A stretch of 64,000 bases of DNA, taken from Ricordea florida. Its lineage: Eukaryota > Cnidaria > Anthozoa > Corallimorpharia > Ricordeidae. The notes beneath the pieces are model-generated. The model had not been told where the DNA came from, did no database searches, and was given only the letters and a program-made list of their open reading frames with translations. Numbering within the stretch: position 1 is the stretch's first letter; each line of letters starts with the position of its first letter. Of this stretch, positions 47,174 through 58,589 are shown piece after piece. The stretch lies in NCBI GenBank assembly GCA_949710005.1, contig OX453287.1:9807016-9871015 (forward strand), written 5' to 3'. A program made the translations under genes and the position numbers.

Positions 47174-49592
47174 AAGGGTAAACAAACTACAGCAAAGGTG
47201 TAGCAAATACCACATTTGCACAATTTTGCGCAAGTGCAAAGACTGATATTGCACCTGATTTGCTATCCGTAGCAATGCCGGTAAATGCCGCATTTGCACA
47301 GGATTTACATCTTTGTGCAAAGATAATGTGTAGTCATGAATTTAAGGATCATTTACCGATGGTTCAAATACGCAAATGTGTTCGTTTGAACTATCTTTGC
47401 ATACTGGGCAAACATGAGCACAAATCTCTTGTTTTGAGCCGTTTTGCACCATTTGTAAAAGTATGTAAACCTGTTATTTTCATAAAGTTTACACAACGTT
47501 GCAAATATGAGCAAAGTATTAAATGTGAACAATGTTTGTTTGGGGTGGTTATGATGATCAAATGTTTATCAGCGAACTGGATTGTTTGTATAGCAAATGT
47601 TACCAAACTTTCGGCATTACACATGTATGCTCACGGAGCTAATGTTAGGAAAACCACAACTTTGACCAAATTTTCTAGGGGTTGCAAATTTGATCAAACT
47701 CTAAATTCGAGAAAGTTTGCTTGGAGCGGCAAATGTGGTTAAAATTCAAGTTTTAAAAGAGTTTGCTCGGGCAGCACATCTGATCAAACTCTTATTTTTG
47801 TACAGTTTTTTGCTCAGGTAGCAAGTATAACCAAAAGTCCAACTTTGCTTGGGCCGGCAAACGTCGTCAAATCTCTTAATATTGAACATGTTTGATCAGG
47901 TAGCAAATATAGTCAAAGTGGAAACTTTGCTAGGGTTAGCAAATGTCTTTAAACTCTTAAATTAGAGCATGTTTTGTTCAGGTAGCAAATAATATTCAAC
48001 GTCCAAGGTTTGAATACGTTTCATTGGGTTCCAGTAAATGCCATACGCCTTTCAATATTGAGCATGTTTCACCGGACAGCAAATAATTGCATTAAAAAGT
48101 CTGAGTATATGTATATGTCTTCAGACTTTAACATTATTGAGGTGAATGCCATTAGTGACCAAGCATTGATTTCTGTTTAAATGATTAATTCCATAAACCG
48201 AAGTTAGCTCAGACATCTTTTAATTTTCTGAAAGCAGAACAAATAATTACAAACTACGGTGTATATACAGCTTTCCATATTTTTCCCAATTTCAGTATGT
48301 TAATATATATATAAGTACATATCAGATCAATACTTATAGCCATCATTTCCTTTTTCCAAACAATAGTTATTTATGGAGAGACTTTTATTCATTAAAACTA
48401 TTATATTCCATGACAAAATCTTCTTCAATCTAATTAGAACTCTAAAAAAGGCATTTTTCTTAGTACAAAATAATATAATTATCACTTTATAAAGAAACAA
48501 AATTTATAATTCTGGTGGCATTTTAACCTTGGCCTCCATAAAAAGGGCTTATAATTTCCACCAATTTCTGATTTTTGTATGATATAACACTGTGTAATTG
48601 CATATTAGAAAGATTTTATTTACATAAATAATAAAAGTAATGTTAAAAAGTTATTTTTCATCATTTGTAAAGCAAGGGAAATTGCATTCAAAGCAAATCA
48701 CTTAAGAAAATCATTCTTGTGTATGTTTAAAGAATGGTCTGTTGCCCTGTTGTAAGGAAATTGTGGGTCCTTAAACGAAATGACTAGCTGTAAGTATTCC
48801 AAAGCATTTCAACATAACCATTGTCACTGTTGCTGGTCCCAAAACAAGAACGTAAGTACTTAATTCTTAGAAACAGAAACACTTTCAGAACATTTTCAGG
48901 CTGATTTTGCAGAAAACACCAGATGTGTATAAGAACTAAATCAGCCTGAACCCCCAAAACATGCGTTCTTTCATGTGGGTCTTTACTGTACCTAGTATTT
49001 ATAAATAGAAATGGTTAATCTAGCAAGCCTACAAATATAACTACACTATGTATGCTGCCTCTCATTGCTTTTTCTCTTAGGTCATTTTTAAATTGTTTGC
49101 TTTCATGTAAATCCATACTGATGACAAAAATCAAGAGGCACCTAGATCCAATTATTTTTTTGGGGGGTTAAGTTGATCTGGTGGGTCAGTTGCAAATACT
49201 CTCGTTGATATTTACTCACGAGGTGCCAGTCACCTGTTAAGCAAACATACTTCTGAAAAAAAGTCTTGTAATTTGGAAAACTATCATTGTAACCTGTTAT
49301 CTTGTGCGTCACTTGGAAACAATAGCCAAAGGAGTGTAATAAACATGTTCATTACAGCATCAACCAGTAAGATTTCCTTGCCAACAGAATTCTTAAGGCT
49401 AATCTACATTCTCAGTATAGATTTTGGTGTGATTTAACATATATACATCCTTGGTCCTTTATAACACTGTTTTATAGGCTAAGATCAATAAAGGCAGTTA
49501 TATTTGCAAAGCTACACATATCTGTAAATATGACCTGTCATGAATAACAATGGAGTTTTTCAAGAGCTTTGGAATCACTTTCATTTCCTTAC
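47174..49592. other. Left subterminal region, GCAAAT-rich, no gene
   Basis: Between 47180 and 48090 the motif gcaaa(t/c) or its complement recurs every few dozen bases, often in units like 'tttgct.gg..agcaaat.t..tcaaac'. These look like degenerate repeats of about 80-90 bp, typical of subterminal transposase-binding arrays. From 48100 to 49590 I see only AT-rich sequence. Confidence 0.5.
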
Positions 49593-50222
49593 AACAGAGC
49601 AAATTCAGGGGCATATAGTTCTAGGTTCCTCCAAGGTAGAGGCTTCCTACTTAGCACCTCTTTCTTCCTGGGTACATTCTCATCCTCAGAACTGTTTTCT
49701 TGATCTGAGTTGTCTTCAGAGACAGAATGTTCTGAAGACATATACTCTACACTTAAACAATCTTTAAATCTGCTCTTCTCCTCTTTTGGACTGGAGGTAG
49801 ATTGTAGAAGTGCCTTTTGTCTCTTTAGTCGTTTCTGTAACAAACAAAAATTATTTATGAGTGAGATCATCATTTACAATTATTTCAACAAAACTCAGCT
49901 GGCAGAAATTCAAACAAAAAAAAAACCTAGCCAATAAATTTCACTGCTCATTACACATGCAGGAATTTGCATATAAAACTAAAATCTAAAACTATCAACA
50001 GATTCAACTTCTAATAGTGAATTCATTTAAGGCAATCTTGGGGGTACACTTGACCTGGTTTCACAGTAATGGCTTGAGAGAAACAATGAACTTTTTTACA
50101 CTGTATACTTACTGCATTCTTTCTGTTCCTGATTCGCTGCTCCTTTAGCACTTCTTTGTCCTTATTAGCTTGTTTGACTTTTTCCTGCCTCTTCTTAGTC
50201 TTAAAATGGGTCCTAATAGCAG
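49593..50222 (-). CDS. Spliced gene, two predicted internal exons (basic/acidic protein)
   Basis: Exon 50222-50113 follows an acceptor (cctgaatgacag) and ends at a donor (gca|gtaagt); it encodes a basic helix, THFKTKKRQEKVKQANKDKE. The next exon, 49834-49593, follows ttgttacag, joins in the same phase, and encodes KRLKRQKALLQSTSS and an acidic serine-rich stretch (SEDNSDQENSSEDENV), then PLPWRNLELYAPEF before a gtaagg donor. The last exon was not found. Reads as a small charged coiled-coil protein, divergent from the kinase gene. Function unknown. Confidence 0.5.
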
Positions 50223-51408
50223 CTGTCATTCAGGAAAACAGATAAAAAATTATTGACTGTTATCACCATAACTGAAAACACCATTTCTTAAAAGGACCAA
50301 GACTTGTAAAAAATATAAAAAAAATTACAGTCAATCTTAAATGCAATGTATTCATAACCAATTTAAGCCTCTGCTGCTCAATAAAGATAAAACGTTTTTT
50401 CCATAAAAACATATACATTTTTGGTTCACAGACATTTTCCCTAACATTAACTGTTTGCTGTGAATTGCTTGCACTAAACCAGTCAATTCGGCTGATAACA
50501 AGCAAGAAAAAAATACAGCTTTGAAACTTGTTAAAGGATATTTACACACCAACATGACAACGGAAAGACTGTTAGGTTAGGCTATGATGAACATTCATTA
50601 CAAAAAGCCTATTGACTATGACGCTGTGACTAGTTCATTTTTTTGCGGAAAGATACCAAAGAATGCTTTATGTTGATCCCGAGTTTGACGAAACACCTTG
50701 CCCTTTCATCGAACCCCTTATGCTAAAACCCTGGATTCGCCCCAGAAGACTCAAGGTTCAAGTTGGACAAAGATTCATGTCATTTTCCACCATATTAATA
50801 CATATGATGTACAGTTACTACATCCTACAGAGCCAAATCTGAGAAGTTACAGCCCAGGAATACACTTACCCCTTATGAGGGATACTGGTACAGAAATGTG
50901 AGTGCTTCACCCTCCATCTATATATAGCTGCATGTACAACCTGGTTATCTCTGATTAAAGCTAAAATTCAATAGAACAAATTGTGTTAGAACTGTGGCTA
51001 AGCGTGGTATTCTTATTCAAAGAGGATTGTTTTTGTGCACAAGATCCCAATTTAAGGTAATCCCATATTATTTCCATAATGAAAGGGTGCATATGAGAAA
51101 GGCTGGTGGCTCCCAATAAGCAATATCAAATTAAGAGTTTGTACTCTTCTTTTAAAAATAGTGATAGAAGTTTGCTTTTTGCTAAAAACCATTGTACTTT
51201 GTTTGATACAGTTTATGAGCTCCAACAACAACACAAAACTCAAAACAAACACTGCATAATGTAAGCATCTCAATTAGTAAACTGGCAACACGATATAAAA
51301 AAATAAACAAAAACAGAAATAAAACGATAAGAACGTAAACTTACTCGTGTGAAAGATCCTATTTAACATCTTCCCCATCCTCATTGGTCAGCGAACAATA
51401 GATGTCCC
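50223..51408. other. Intron-like / intergenic stretch, nothing recognised
   Basis: AT-rich sequence between predicted exons of the minus-strand gene. A donor-like cga|gtaagt on the minus strand near 51350 could end a further exon, but its frame contains a stop. Confidence 0.4.
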
Positions 51409-51573
51409 TCACATGAGCCTTATAAATAATGATTTAACAACGAAACAGTCAGGGAAAGAGGTAAAAATTTCCAACAGACGACGAAGCAGGACCTTGCTTT
51501 TTTTCGGCCTAGACTGGGTAGTGTAAAGGACATGCCTTGACCTGGAGGGCTTTTGCTTTGCCATAGCAGACAT
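51409..51573 (-). CDS. Possible 5' exon of the minus-strand gene
   Basis: 54 codons from an ATG at 51573: MSAMAKQKPSRSRHVLYTTQ, then RPKKSKVLLRRLLEIFT. Basic start typical of a DNA-binding N-terminus, located at the divergent promoter region opposite the kinase gene. It ends in a stop, not at a clean donor, so it may be damaged or a separate small ORF. Confidence 0.3.
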   Translation of the reverse strand: MSAMAKQKPSRSRHVLYTTQSRPKKSKVLLRRLLEIFTSFPDCFVVKSLFIRLM

Positions 51574-52181
51574 AAAGGAGAAATCAGATGGTTACAATGA
51601 GAAAAAATATCGAGAAAATATGGCGAGTTGCACTGAGCTTGCTGAAACCGTTCGCTCGAAGTAACCGCGCCTAAAATTCAAACGACTTTCAGTCACAAGA
51701 ATCTAGTAAAATTTTAACCACCACGAAAGATGTACGACGTTCCATTGGTCCTCCACAGCATAGGTGGGAATAGGATCCAAAGGGCAGAAATCACGAGGTC
51801 GGCGAGCGAAATCTTCGGATAACGAACGGTAACGTATGGGAGACGAACGCGCCATGTGATCGGATTACACATTTAATTACTTGCTTTATTGTTTGGTGAA
51901 CTGAAATTAAAATGATGTGTTAATATCCTGTATTCCTTTGGTCTTGTTGTGTATTTATCTAATATTGGGGCTGAGTTTTGGTTAATGCTAGTTGCTTCAG
52001 TAGACGAAAGTTTCGATTATTATCAATGTCCTTTTTAAACTTTTGTTAAAAAGTGTTATGTCTTGGCAGTCCAAAGGTCGCACTTTGATGTGGGTACATT
52101 ATGTCCCATACACTACGTACCTATCTTACTTTGGCGCTGTTTTGTTACATTTCGGCGGGAATATGTGGTCGTGTTTCGATC

Positions 52182-52496
52182 ATGGAAGTCGAACAGAAGA
52201 AACGAACCCCGCTTAAATGGAGAGAGAATACCGCTACCGAGCGTCGTCGCATGAGAAATCAAGCCAAGAAAAGGAAACGACTTCAAAGAAGAAAAGAAAA
52301 TAATAAATGTAAGTTTACGGCAAATGCAGTCATCGAGGTTCTCACCGACCGATTGCGGATGGAAACTAAGCAACGTGAACGACTGCTTTTTCTTGCGCGG
52401 AAGTATTATTTAAAGTGGAAGGAAAAGAAAGATTTGTTGCTCAGAAGGAGTGGCGGAAACCAACCAAGCGCCTCCAGATTTGACACGCAGGCAAAG
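52182..52496 (+). CDS. Kinase gene, exon 1: basic coiled-coil N-terminus
   Basis: From ATG 52182 (gatcATGG context) to the donor aag|gtaagc at 52497, ending in phase 0. Encodes MEVEQKKRTPLKW, a strongly basic stretch (ERRRMRNQAKKRKRLQRRKE) and a heptad-like helix (ANAVIEVLTDRLRMETKQRE). The arrangement resembles a bZIP-like DNA-binding and dimerisation module, but the leucine spacing is not canonical. Joined in phase to the kinase exon at 54417. An ATG at 52101 would add 27 residues. Confidence 0.5.
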
Positions 52497-52740
52497 GTAA
52501 GCAAATAAAATTAATCGTGTGGGCGGACTAATTGCGAGCGATGCAACTCACGCGTGTAACTTTTGGCAAGATTTCCTCACAGGTTCCTACTTCATTATGC
52601 ATGCAGTAGTTGAATTGTCTTGGAAAAGGCGCGTGCAAACATTTCTGAGAACGAAACTGTACGGCTACAGCATGCATATTGAAGTAGGGACCTGTGCGGA
52701 AATCTTACCCAATCCGATGAGGAAACGAATATAATACAAT

Positions 52741-54305
52741 TTTATACTAGAAATACGACTCCCGCAAAACCTCGCGAAGCTAGTTTTTAAAGAACTCGTT
52801 ATGTTTTTTCCCGAGGAATAAAACCCCAATTTATGTATCTACTTATTATTATATTATTAACACTTTTTGTATTTTCTCATTTCTTGTATTTATTCTGCTT
52901 ATTATTATTGTATGATAATTATTATTATTATTATTATTTTATGTTTAACATAATATACTGTTATGGGGTGGGGGTGTATGTCCTAATCTGGGAAAAGGTT
53001 CCTCTGCTATTACAAGCACTACAGTTTTCTTCTGCATAGGGTTTGTATCAGAGGTGGTAAAAATTACTGAACTCTGAACAATACCATTTCTTCTTTTAGG
53101 CTTAGAATCTAGTAATGGTTGCCACAGCCACAGGATTTTGAAATTCCCTGACTTTTCCCTGAAAAATGTAAAATTCCCCTTACGAACTAAATTTGAAAAA
53201 TCACAAATTAATCCTGGTAATGGGCTCAAACCTCCCCTCACAGCCAACCTCTTCACCCATTTATTTAATATGCTTTCAGAAAGTGACATGCAGTGTACAT
53301 GGATTTATAGTTTCTTAAGATAAGAAAGTCATGGAAAAAGGATTTATTTTCTTGGATACCCAAAATCAGTTTTAATCAGTCATGTAATTCTACCAATCCA
53401 ATGCATTTCCTGTCACATTCTTCGTTACAGCAAACCATTGCTGAATTGGCAAAAATTTACTCAGTACTGTTAAATTTCACTTTTCCTTGACTTCTCTCAA
53501 ATACTTAAGCTTTTCCTGACTTTATTTGAAATTCCCCAACTTTTCACTGACCCTGAACAATTTTTTTCCCTTACCATTTTCTCACCTGTTGCAATCATGC
53601 TACTACACTCATTTGTCCCTACAGTTAGTGAGGAAAGCCATGATTGAAAGCATAAGGCATTTAGGAAACTTCAAAAACTTGTTACTACATACAGCACCAT
53701 TGCAATGAATATATAAGAAAGATGGCTAAAACTTTTGGCATTACAAACTTTAGTTTCTCCCTTATAGAGTTTTTCCAATCAAAAAGGTCAACTGTATATT
53801 GTGGTTGTTATTAAATATTTGTATTTGACATCAAAAATGAATTACACAGCATTAAGGAAAAAGGTTAAGATGTTATGCCTAATTTTGCAAAGTAGGGCTT
53901 AAATTAACTTTTCATGGGTGGGAAAATGGTGGTGGCTAAGAGAGTTAAATTCCCAGTGATACATGGAACTCAAAGGTAAAAACCCATTTTGAAATGGCTA
54001 TGGAACTTGTCTGTCCCAACAAAACTTTTGAATTACTCAGTACATATATGTAGCAAAGAAATATAGCAAAGAGAAATACTACTCAGAAGTCAGTAATAAC
54101 ATCTGCTTTATTTACAAATAATTGCATTGATCACTAATAATATTGAAGAACCAGTCACGTATTGTGTTTCTTTTCTGTTGAAAATGCTGAACAAAACTGC
54201 TACATCAAACAAATCTATATATTTTCACTGTTGCAATGATAGCAGATCACATAATTATAAATAATTGCTATTTCAACTGCAACCTCTGTATTGGGAATTT
54301 CTTTA
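52741..54305 (-). repeat. Second copy of repeat X, inverted, inside the kinase intron
   Basis: Reverse complement of parts of 1661-1957 and 17924-19661. The end tactagaaatacgactcccg matches the right end of X (19616-19661 inverted). Other matching blocks: 53060-53120, 53690-53830 and 54061-54300. No element A is present between the blocks, and the left 750 bp of X are missing. It shows that X is a repeated element independent of element A. Confidence 0.7.
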
Positions 54306-54416
54306 GGCAACACAAGTTAAATGCAATGGATTTAATTTCACAGTATTATCAAAGAAATTTTGAATTACTGGTTATTTTTAGTGGGTTTAGTGATTTTTTT
54401 TTTACCTTTGTTTCAG

Positions 54417-55238
54417 ATTTTTTCCTTGATTGGCACAGATGTGAATGTAATGTCCAATGTTCCTGAGATTGAGTGGCATCAATTGAACTCTTTAAAAGAT
54501 AAAGAGAAAAATACAATACAGGATCAACTTGGGGAGGGTGTTTTTGGTTGGTGCGTTAAGAAGAATTACAAGAGCATTCCAGTGGCTCTCAAAGTATTAA
54601 ATAATTTGTCCACTGCACAAGATGTCAGATATGAAGCTTATACTACAGCACAATGCTCCCATCCATCAATACCCCATCTGATTGGGGTAAATGTGACAAA
54701 AAAACCTTACTTCATTGTGTCATATTTTTATCATCTTCACAATTCTTCTTGTACTTTGTACCGTGCCCTCCAGAGTAAATCGATGTCCCTTTCACAGCAC
54801 TCTGCGGAGAACATTTTACTGAAATTGTGTGAAGCAATAGAACATTTACACTCAAAAAGATTTCTCCACAGAGATATAAAGAGTGACAACATTATTCTTA
54901 CAGAGGTAAACAATATGAACCATCCAATGCTGATTGATTTTGGAAAGGCTATTCGGCTATCAGATGCCCCTTTAAAACAAAAGTCGATGACTGCACAGAA
55001 ACAAGAAGAGTACAGAAAACGACATCGCCATATAGCACCAGAAATAGTTCTTGGTCAGCCACCATCTTTTGCCTCAGATATGTTTTCACTCGGGTTGGTC
55101 ATGGAAGATGTTAGTGGCAAAGTGAAAATGGGAAGTAATTTTGTGGCTGGACAAAGAAAATGCCTCCAACCAAATCCAAAGTTAAGATGTACTATTTCAT
55201 ATCTTCTATCAGTGCTCAAAGCAAATCATAAATCATGA
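54417..55238 (+). CDS. Kinase gene, exon 2: complete protein kinase domain
   Basis: Follows a long pyrimidine tract and acceptor (tttgtttcag), phase 0, to a stop at 55238 (273 aa). All catalytic landmarks are visible: glycine loop LGEGVFGWC, VAF/L-type lysine in IPVALKVLN, helix-C glutamate in RYEAYTTAQCSHPSI, HRDIKSDNIIL, DFGKA, and HIAPEIVLG with SDMFSLGLVM. The C-lobe is short but complete (GQRKCLQPNPKLRCTISYLL). It looks active, Ser/Thr or TKL-like. Substrate unknown. The domain lies inside a putative DNA transposon, with an N-terminal basic helix from exon 1. Confidence 0.8.
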   Translation: MFSLIGTDVNVMSNVPEIEWHQLNSLKDKEKNTIQDQLGEGVFGWCVKKNYKSIPVALKVLNNLSTAQDVRYEAYTTAQCSHPSIPHLIGVNVTKKPYFIVSYFYHLHNSSCTLYRALQSKSMSLSQHSAENILLKLCEAIEHLHSKRFLHRDIKSDNIILTEVNNMNHPMLIDFGKAIRLSDAPLKQKSMTAQKQEEYRKRHRHIAPEIVLGQPPSFASDMFSLGLVMEDVSGKVKMGSNFVAGQRKCLQPNPKLRCTISYLLSVLKANHKS

Positions 55239-58200
55239 TTTTTTTAAATATCCTATTCCTATTTAACAACAAACACCAAAACGTTTATCTCACTGTGTGA
55301 ATATGCCTATCGTAATAAGTCTTGTACTAGAAAAAGGTCATATTTTCATTCATTTGATGTCCAGCAAGTATTGGCGATTTTACAGAAACAAGTTCTTAGA
55401 ACAAGTTAGTGTAAAGCCTTAGTGGTCTTAACAGTTTAGGTTCAGTTGAAGAAATGCACTAAGTTTATCTTGTTGTGTTAAGGCTGACATAAATTCTCTT
55501 CAATCTGTTTGAGCAGTTTAGAAAGACAAATCATAATTTGAACTCAAAATCAGGGTTGTAAAGAGCAGCAAACAAATCATGTCTGTGCTGACTTTTCACA
55601 AACTTTATGAAATACAAAGCAATTTCACCATGTTTTGTTGTAGTATTGGCTGTTGGGCTTTCAAAATGTGGTCATCTTTAGGTGGTCAGTGAAAACTACA
55701 AAAAATACTAGTAAAAATAAAATTGTCAGTTTTAGTTTGAATTACATTTGTTGGATAAATGACCGTGAGGAAATTATGTAAAAGTGAATAATCACAACCC
55801 TGAGTTTGAAATCCACAAGACTTTTTATTTTGGAGCAAATTTAATGTATTGTGGGTGGCCTTGCTACTTACATGGTAGCTTTTCAGTATGATGTACAAAA
55901 AATACAGTCAGTGATCTGACTACTGGACCTTTGTCCAGTAGATTTGTTGTAGTGTATTTACTTTATATTTTAAGGGGGAAGTAGTGTGGGCCCTCGATCT
56001 TTACGGTATAGAACAGCCACTTTGTCATTTTGAATTTTTAGTTTTAGTACTTGGACATCTTTGCCCATTGTATGACCCTAGGCTTTATTATTATTATCAA
56101 ATGACAGAAGAGGAATGCTACACATTCCCAGATTGTGTACCATTGAGTCACTTCGACGTGGTTATGTGATTTAGAATTATTGGACCCAGAAAAAGACTGG
56201 GGCCCAGTTGTTTCAAAGACCAATTAGCACTAACCCAGGGTTAGATTTTAACTCTGGTTTCTTTTTCCTTTTAATGAAAAGCATTTTGTCAACTAATTTT
56301 CTCTTTTCTTTTTAATGTATCCAATCACCAAATTGTAGACAAAAGGAATTCAACTGAATTTTTTTCTTAACTTTCATATCTGAATTCATATTTCGTACTA
56401 ACCTTGGGTTATCTTAACCCAGCTTTGAGCAACCCAGCCCAGAAGGATAAATGCTGCATGTTAATTTGTTTCACTGCCTTCGTTTTTTTCTTTATACCTC
56501 TAAACATGGTTCCAAGGCCAACTTAGAGCTCCTGTAACCCAATAAGAGTCTTCATTTTTTATGGGGCAGGGGGGGATTGTTGGGTGAGATTTGACCATTT
56601 GATTGGTAGCTCCTGTAGGATATGAAGACCCTCTGTTTGTCAAAATTTTTTTGGGAAGCCGCCCACCCCACTCTCCTTGTATTCCAAGATCAAATAACCA
56701 GGATTCAGGTGAATTTTAGCCAGCAAAAATACTATGACTACTTTGGATTGAATGGGTAGTACTTAATGAACAGTATTAAAATCAGTGAAACTCAAACTCA
56801 GGGTTGCAAACAACAGAGTAAGAAAAACTAGCCTTTCATAAATTTGTTGGCTCAGTTAATGTTCAAACAAAATTGTGAGCAGTTTCACCATGTTTTGTAG
56901 TATTGGCTGTTGGGCTTTCAAAATGTGGTCATTTTTAGGAAGCCCGCCATCGAGATGTGGTCATCTCTAGGCAGTCAAAACTACAACAAATACCAAAAAT
57001 TGTCGGTTTTAATTTGAATTAAGGTTGTTGGATAAATGACCATGAGGAAATTATGTACAAGTGAATAATCACAACCCTGAGTTTGAAATCCAAAAAGGTT
57101 TTTTTTTTCGGAGGTATGCACAATTCTCCAAATCACTTTGTGCAACACCCACCACCCTCTCCCACCCAAAAAACGTCCTTGATTAAAGATTTGGTTACGA
57201 GTTGTTACCCTATGAAATGACTTTAGCAGCTTATGGAATACTTTTTCAGGTGTTTGGGTCCATTGCTTAACGCACTTCAATCATCTGTCATACAATAAGG
57301 CCACATACTCTCTCGGATTCGTTACTTTATTTTGTTACTTGGTTCGTTTCGCCGTTTTTAAGCAGATGCAGCGGGTGAATCCAGCTTGTAAATTCGCAAT
57401 GTTTTGTAGTGTATAAAATTTGTCCAACTTATCTGGATACATTTCCGCATATGATCATAGGAGTTGTAATAAAACCAAAATGGAACGGTCATTTTCATGT
57501 ATATAGGGTGCCTTATAGCAACGGCGAGGGCCGGGAACAAAAACGTCCCTAGCTACCAAAATGAATGCGCGTTTATTTCCGTTAACTCTCTTAAAATGTC
57601 AAATACGGGTGAACTTGAGTGAGTCTTGGGGATTGCACCCAAGTTCGGACTCGGAAAAAAAAATTGAATTTGTCCCTGTCTTTACGTCCCCCAAACAACT
57701 TCGCAAAAGGAAACGTATGGTGGTGTTCGTACAAGTTGTAAAGAAAAGCGCGCTGGCCGTGCAAAATTTGTTGTTTTTCAATTACTTATTGGGTTCATTG
57801 GCGTCACTGTCACCTTCGTCGTTGCTCCTAAAAAGACTAACAGAAGAAATTTGTGACTGTAAAATTGTCGAAAAAATTAAAGGGTTTCTGATTCCTTTAA
57901 ATTAAAATGACAGTGCATATAAAACAGTTGACAGGAAAGACGCATATAAGGGAATGGACTTCTAGGCGGAGTCTCGCGGCGTGTACAAAATGTTATCGTA
58001 CCAATGTAATGTTACAGTTGAGACTAGAAATTTACTTAAGTCACAAAAAACGAATCAAACATATAGGAAATGTCACATCCACATCACCTTTGATTGTCAG
58101 TAGATGTTATGAAGTACACTATATTTGCTCCCCTTGCAAATATGGACAATTATGATGCAAATGTGCAAATTTATGATACAGCCAAATATCTTGAAATTTA

Positions 58201-58571
58201 TTGTTTTTGCTCTTAAGGCAAATAAGAGTAAACAACATGCAAAAGTGGTCTTTTGGTATCCTGGAAAAAATAGAGCAAACACCAATGCAAATTAGGGGTT
58301 TTGCAATATTTTTGCCTGCGTTTGAAGTACAGTGAAAACTGCCATTTTTGCCAAGGATTTAAATTTGAGTAAATTGGAAGAAATGTTGAAGATTTGCACA
58401 TGGTGCAAATATGTATCAAATTTGTATCAAATCGTTACATTTACTTGACTTTTGCCTATCAATACCTATCTAGCAAATACATGTATTTGCCCACACTTTA
58501 GCCGACAGCGCAAATGTAATGCAAATTTAGAGCTCCAAATTTACCACATATTTGCACTTTTCGCAAACATT
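55239..58571. other. Right half of the transposon: direct repeats and GCAAAT-rich end, no gene
   Basis: A direct repeat of about 300 bp occurs at 55554-55830 and 56797-57100 (shared blocks include attggctgttgggctttc and aatcacaaccctgagtttg). From 58090 to 58570 gcaaat/atttgc motifs are dense, mirroring the left end. A frame at 57561-57905 has no recognisable domain and I do not call it. Confidence 0.55.
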
Positions 58572-58589
58572 AGTAAATCCGTTTTTTCG
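58572..58589 (-). repeat. Right terminal inverted repeat of the kinase-bearing transposon
   Basis: gtaaatccgttttttcgt; see 47156-47173. Confidence 0.6.

Larger units (their letters stand above)
47156..58589 (+). mobile_element. 11.4-kb TIR DNA transposon carrying a protein kinase
   Basis: Its boundaries are set by the interrupted LINE frame (VPQGS side ends at 47155; YLDNRKQFVELNG side resumes at 58590) and by 18-bp terminal inverted repeats with one mismatch. Both subterminal regions are rich in gcaaat/tttgc motifs. It contains a plus-strand two-exon kinase gene, a divergent minus-strand spliced gene, a partial copy of repeat X and a 300-bp direct repeat. No transposase domain was recognised and no target duplication is evident. 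Superfamily unknown. Confidence 0.6.

Noticed and set aside
53138-53323. Additional exon between the basic and kinase exons
   Set aside because: The frame lies inside the copy of repeat X and is matched by non-coding X sequence near 18 kb.
57561-57905. 114-codon plus-strand ORF in the kinase transposon
   Set aside because: No domain, no splice or promoter support, and composition like the surrounding non-coding DNA.
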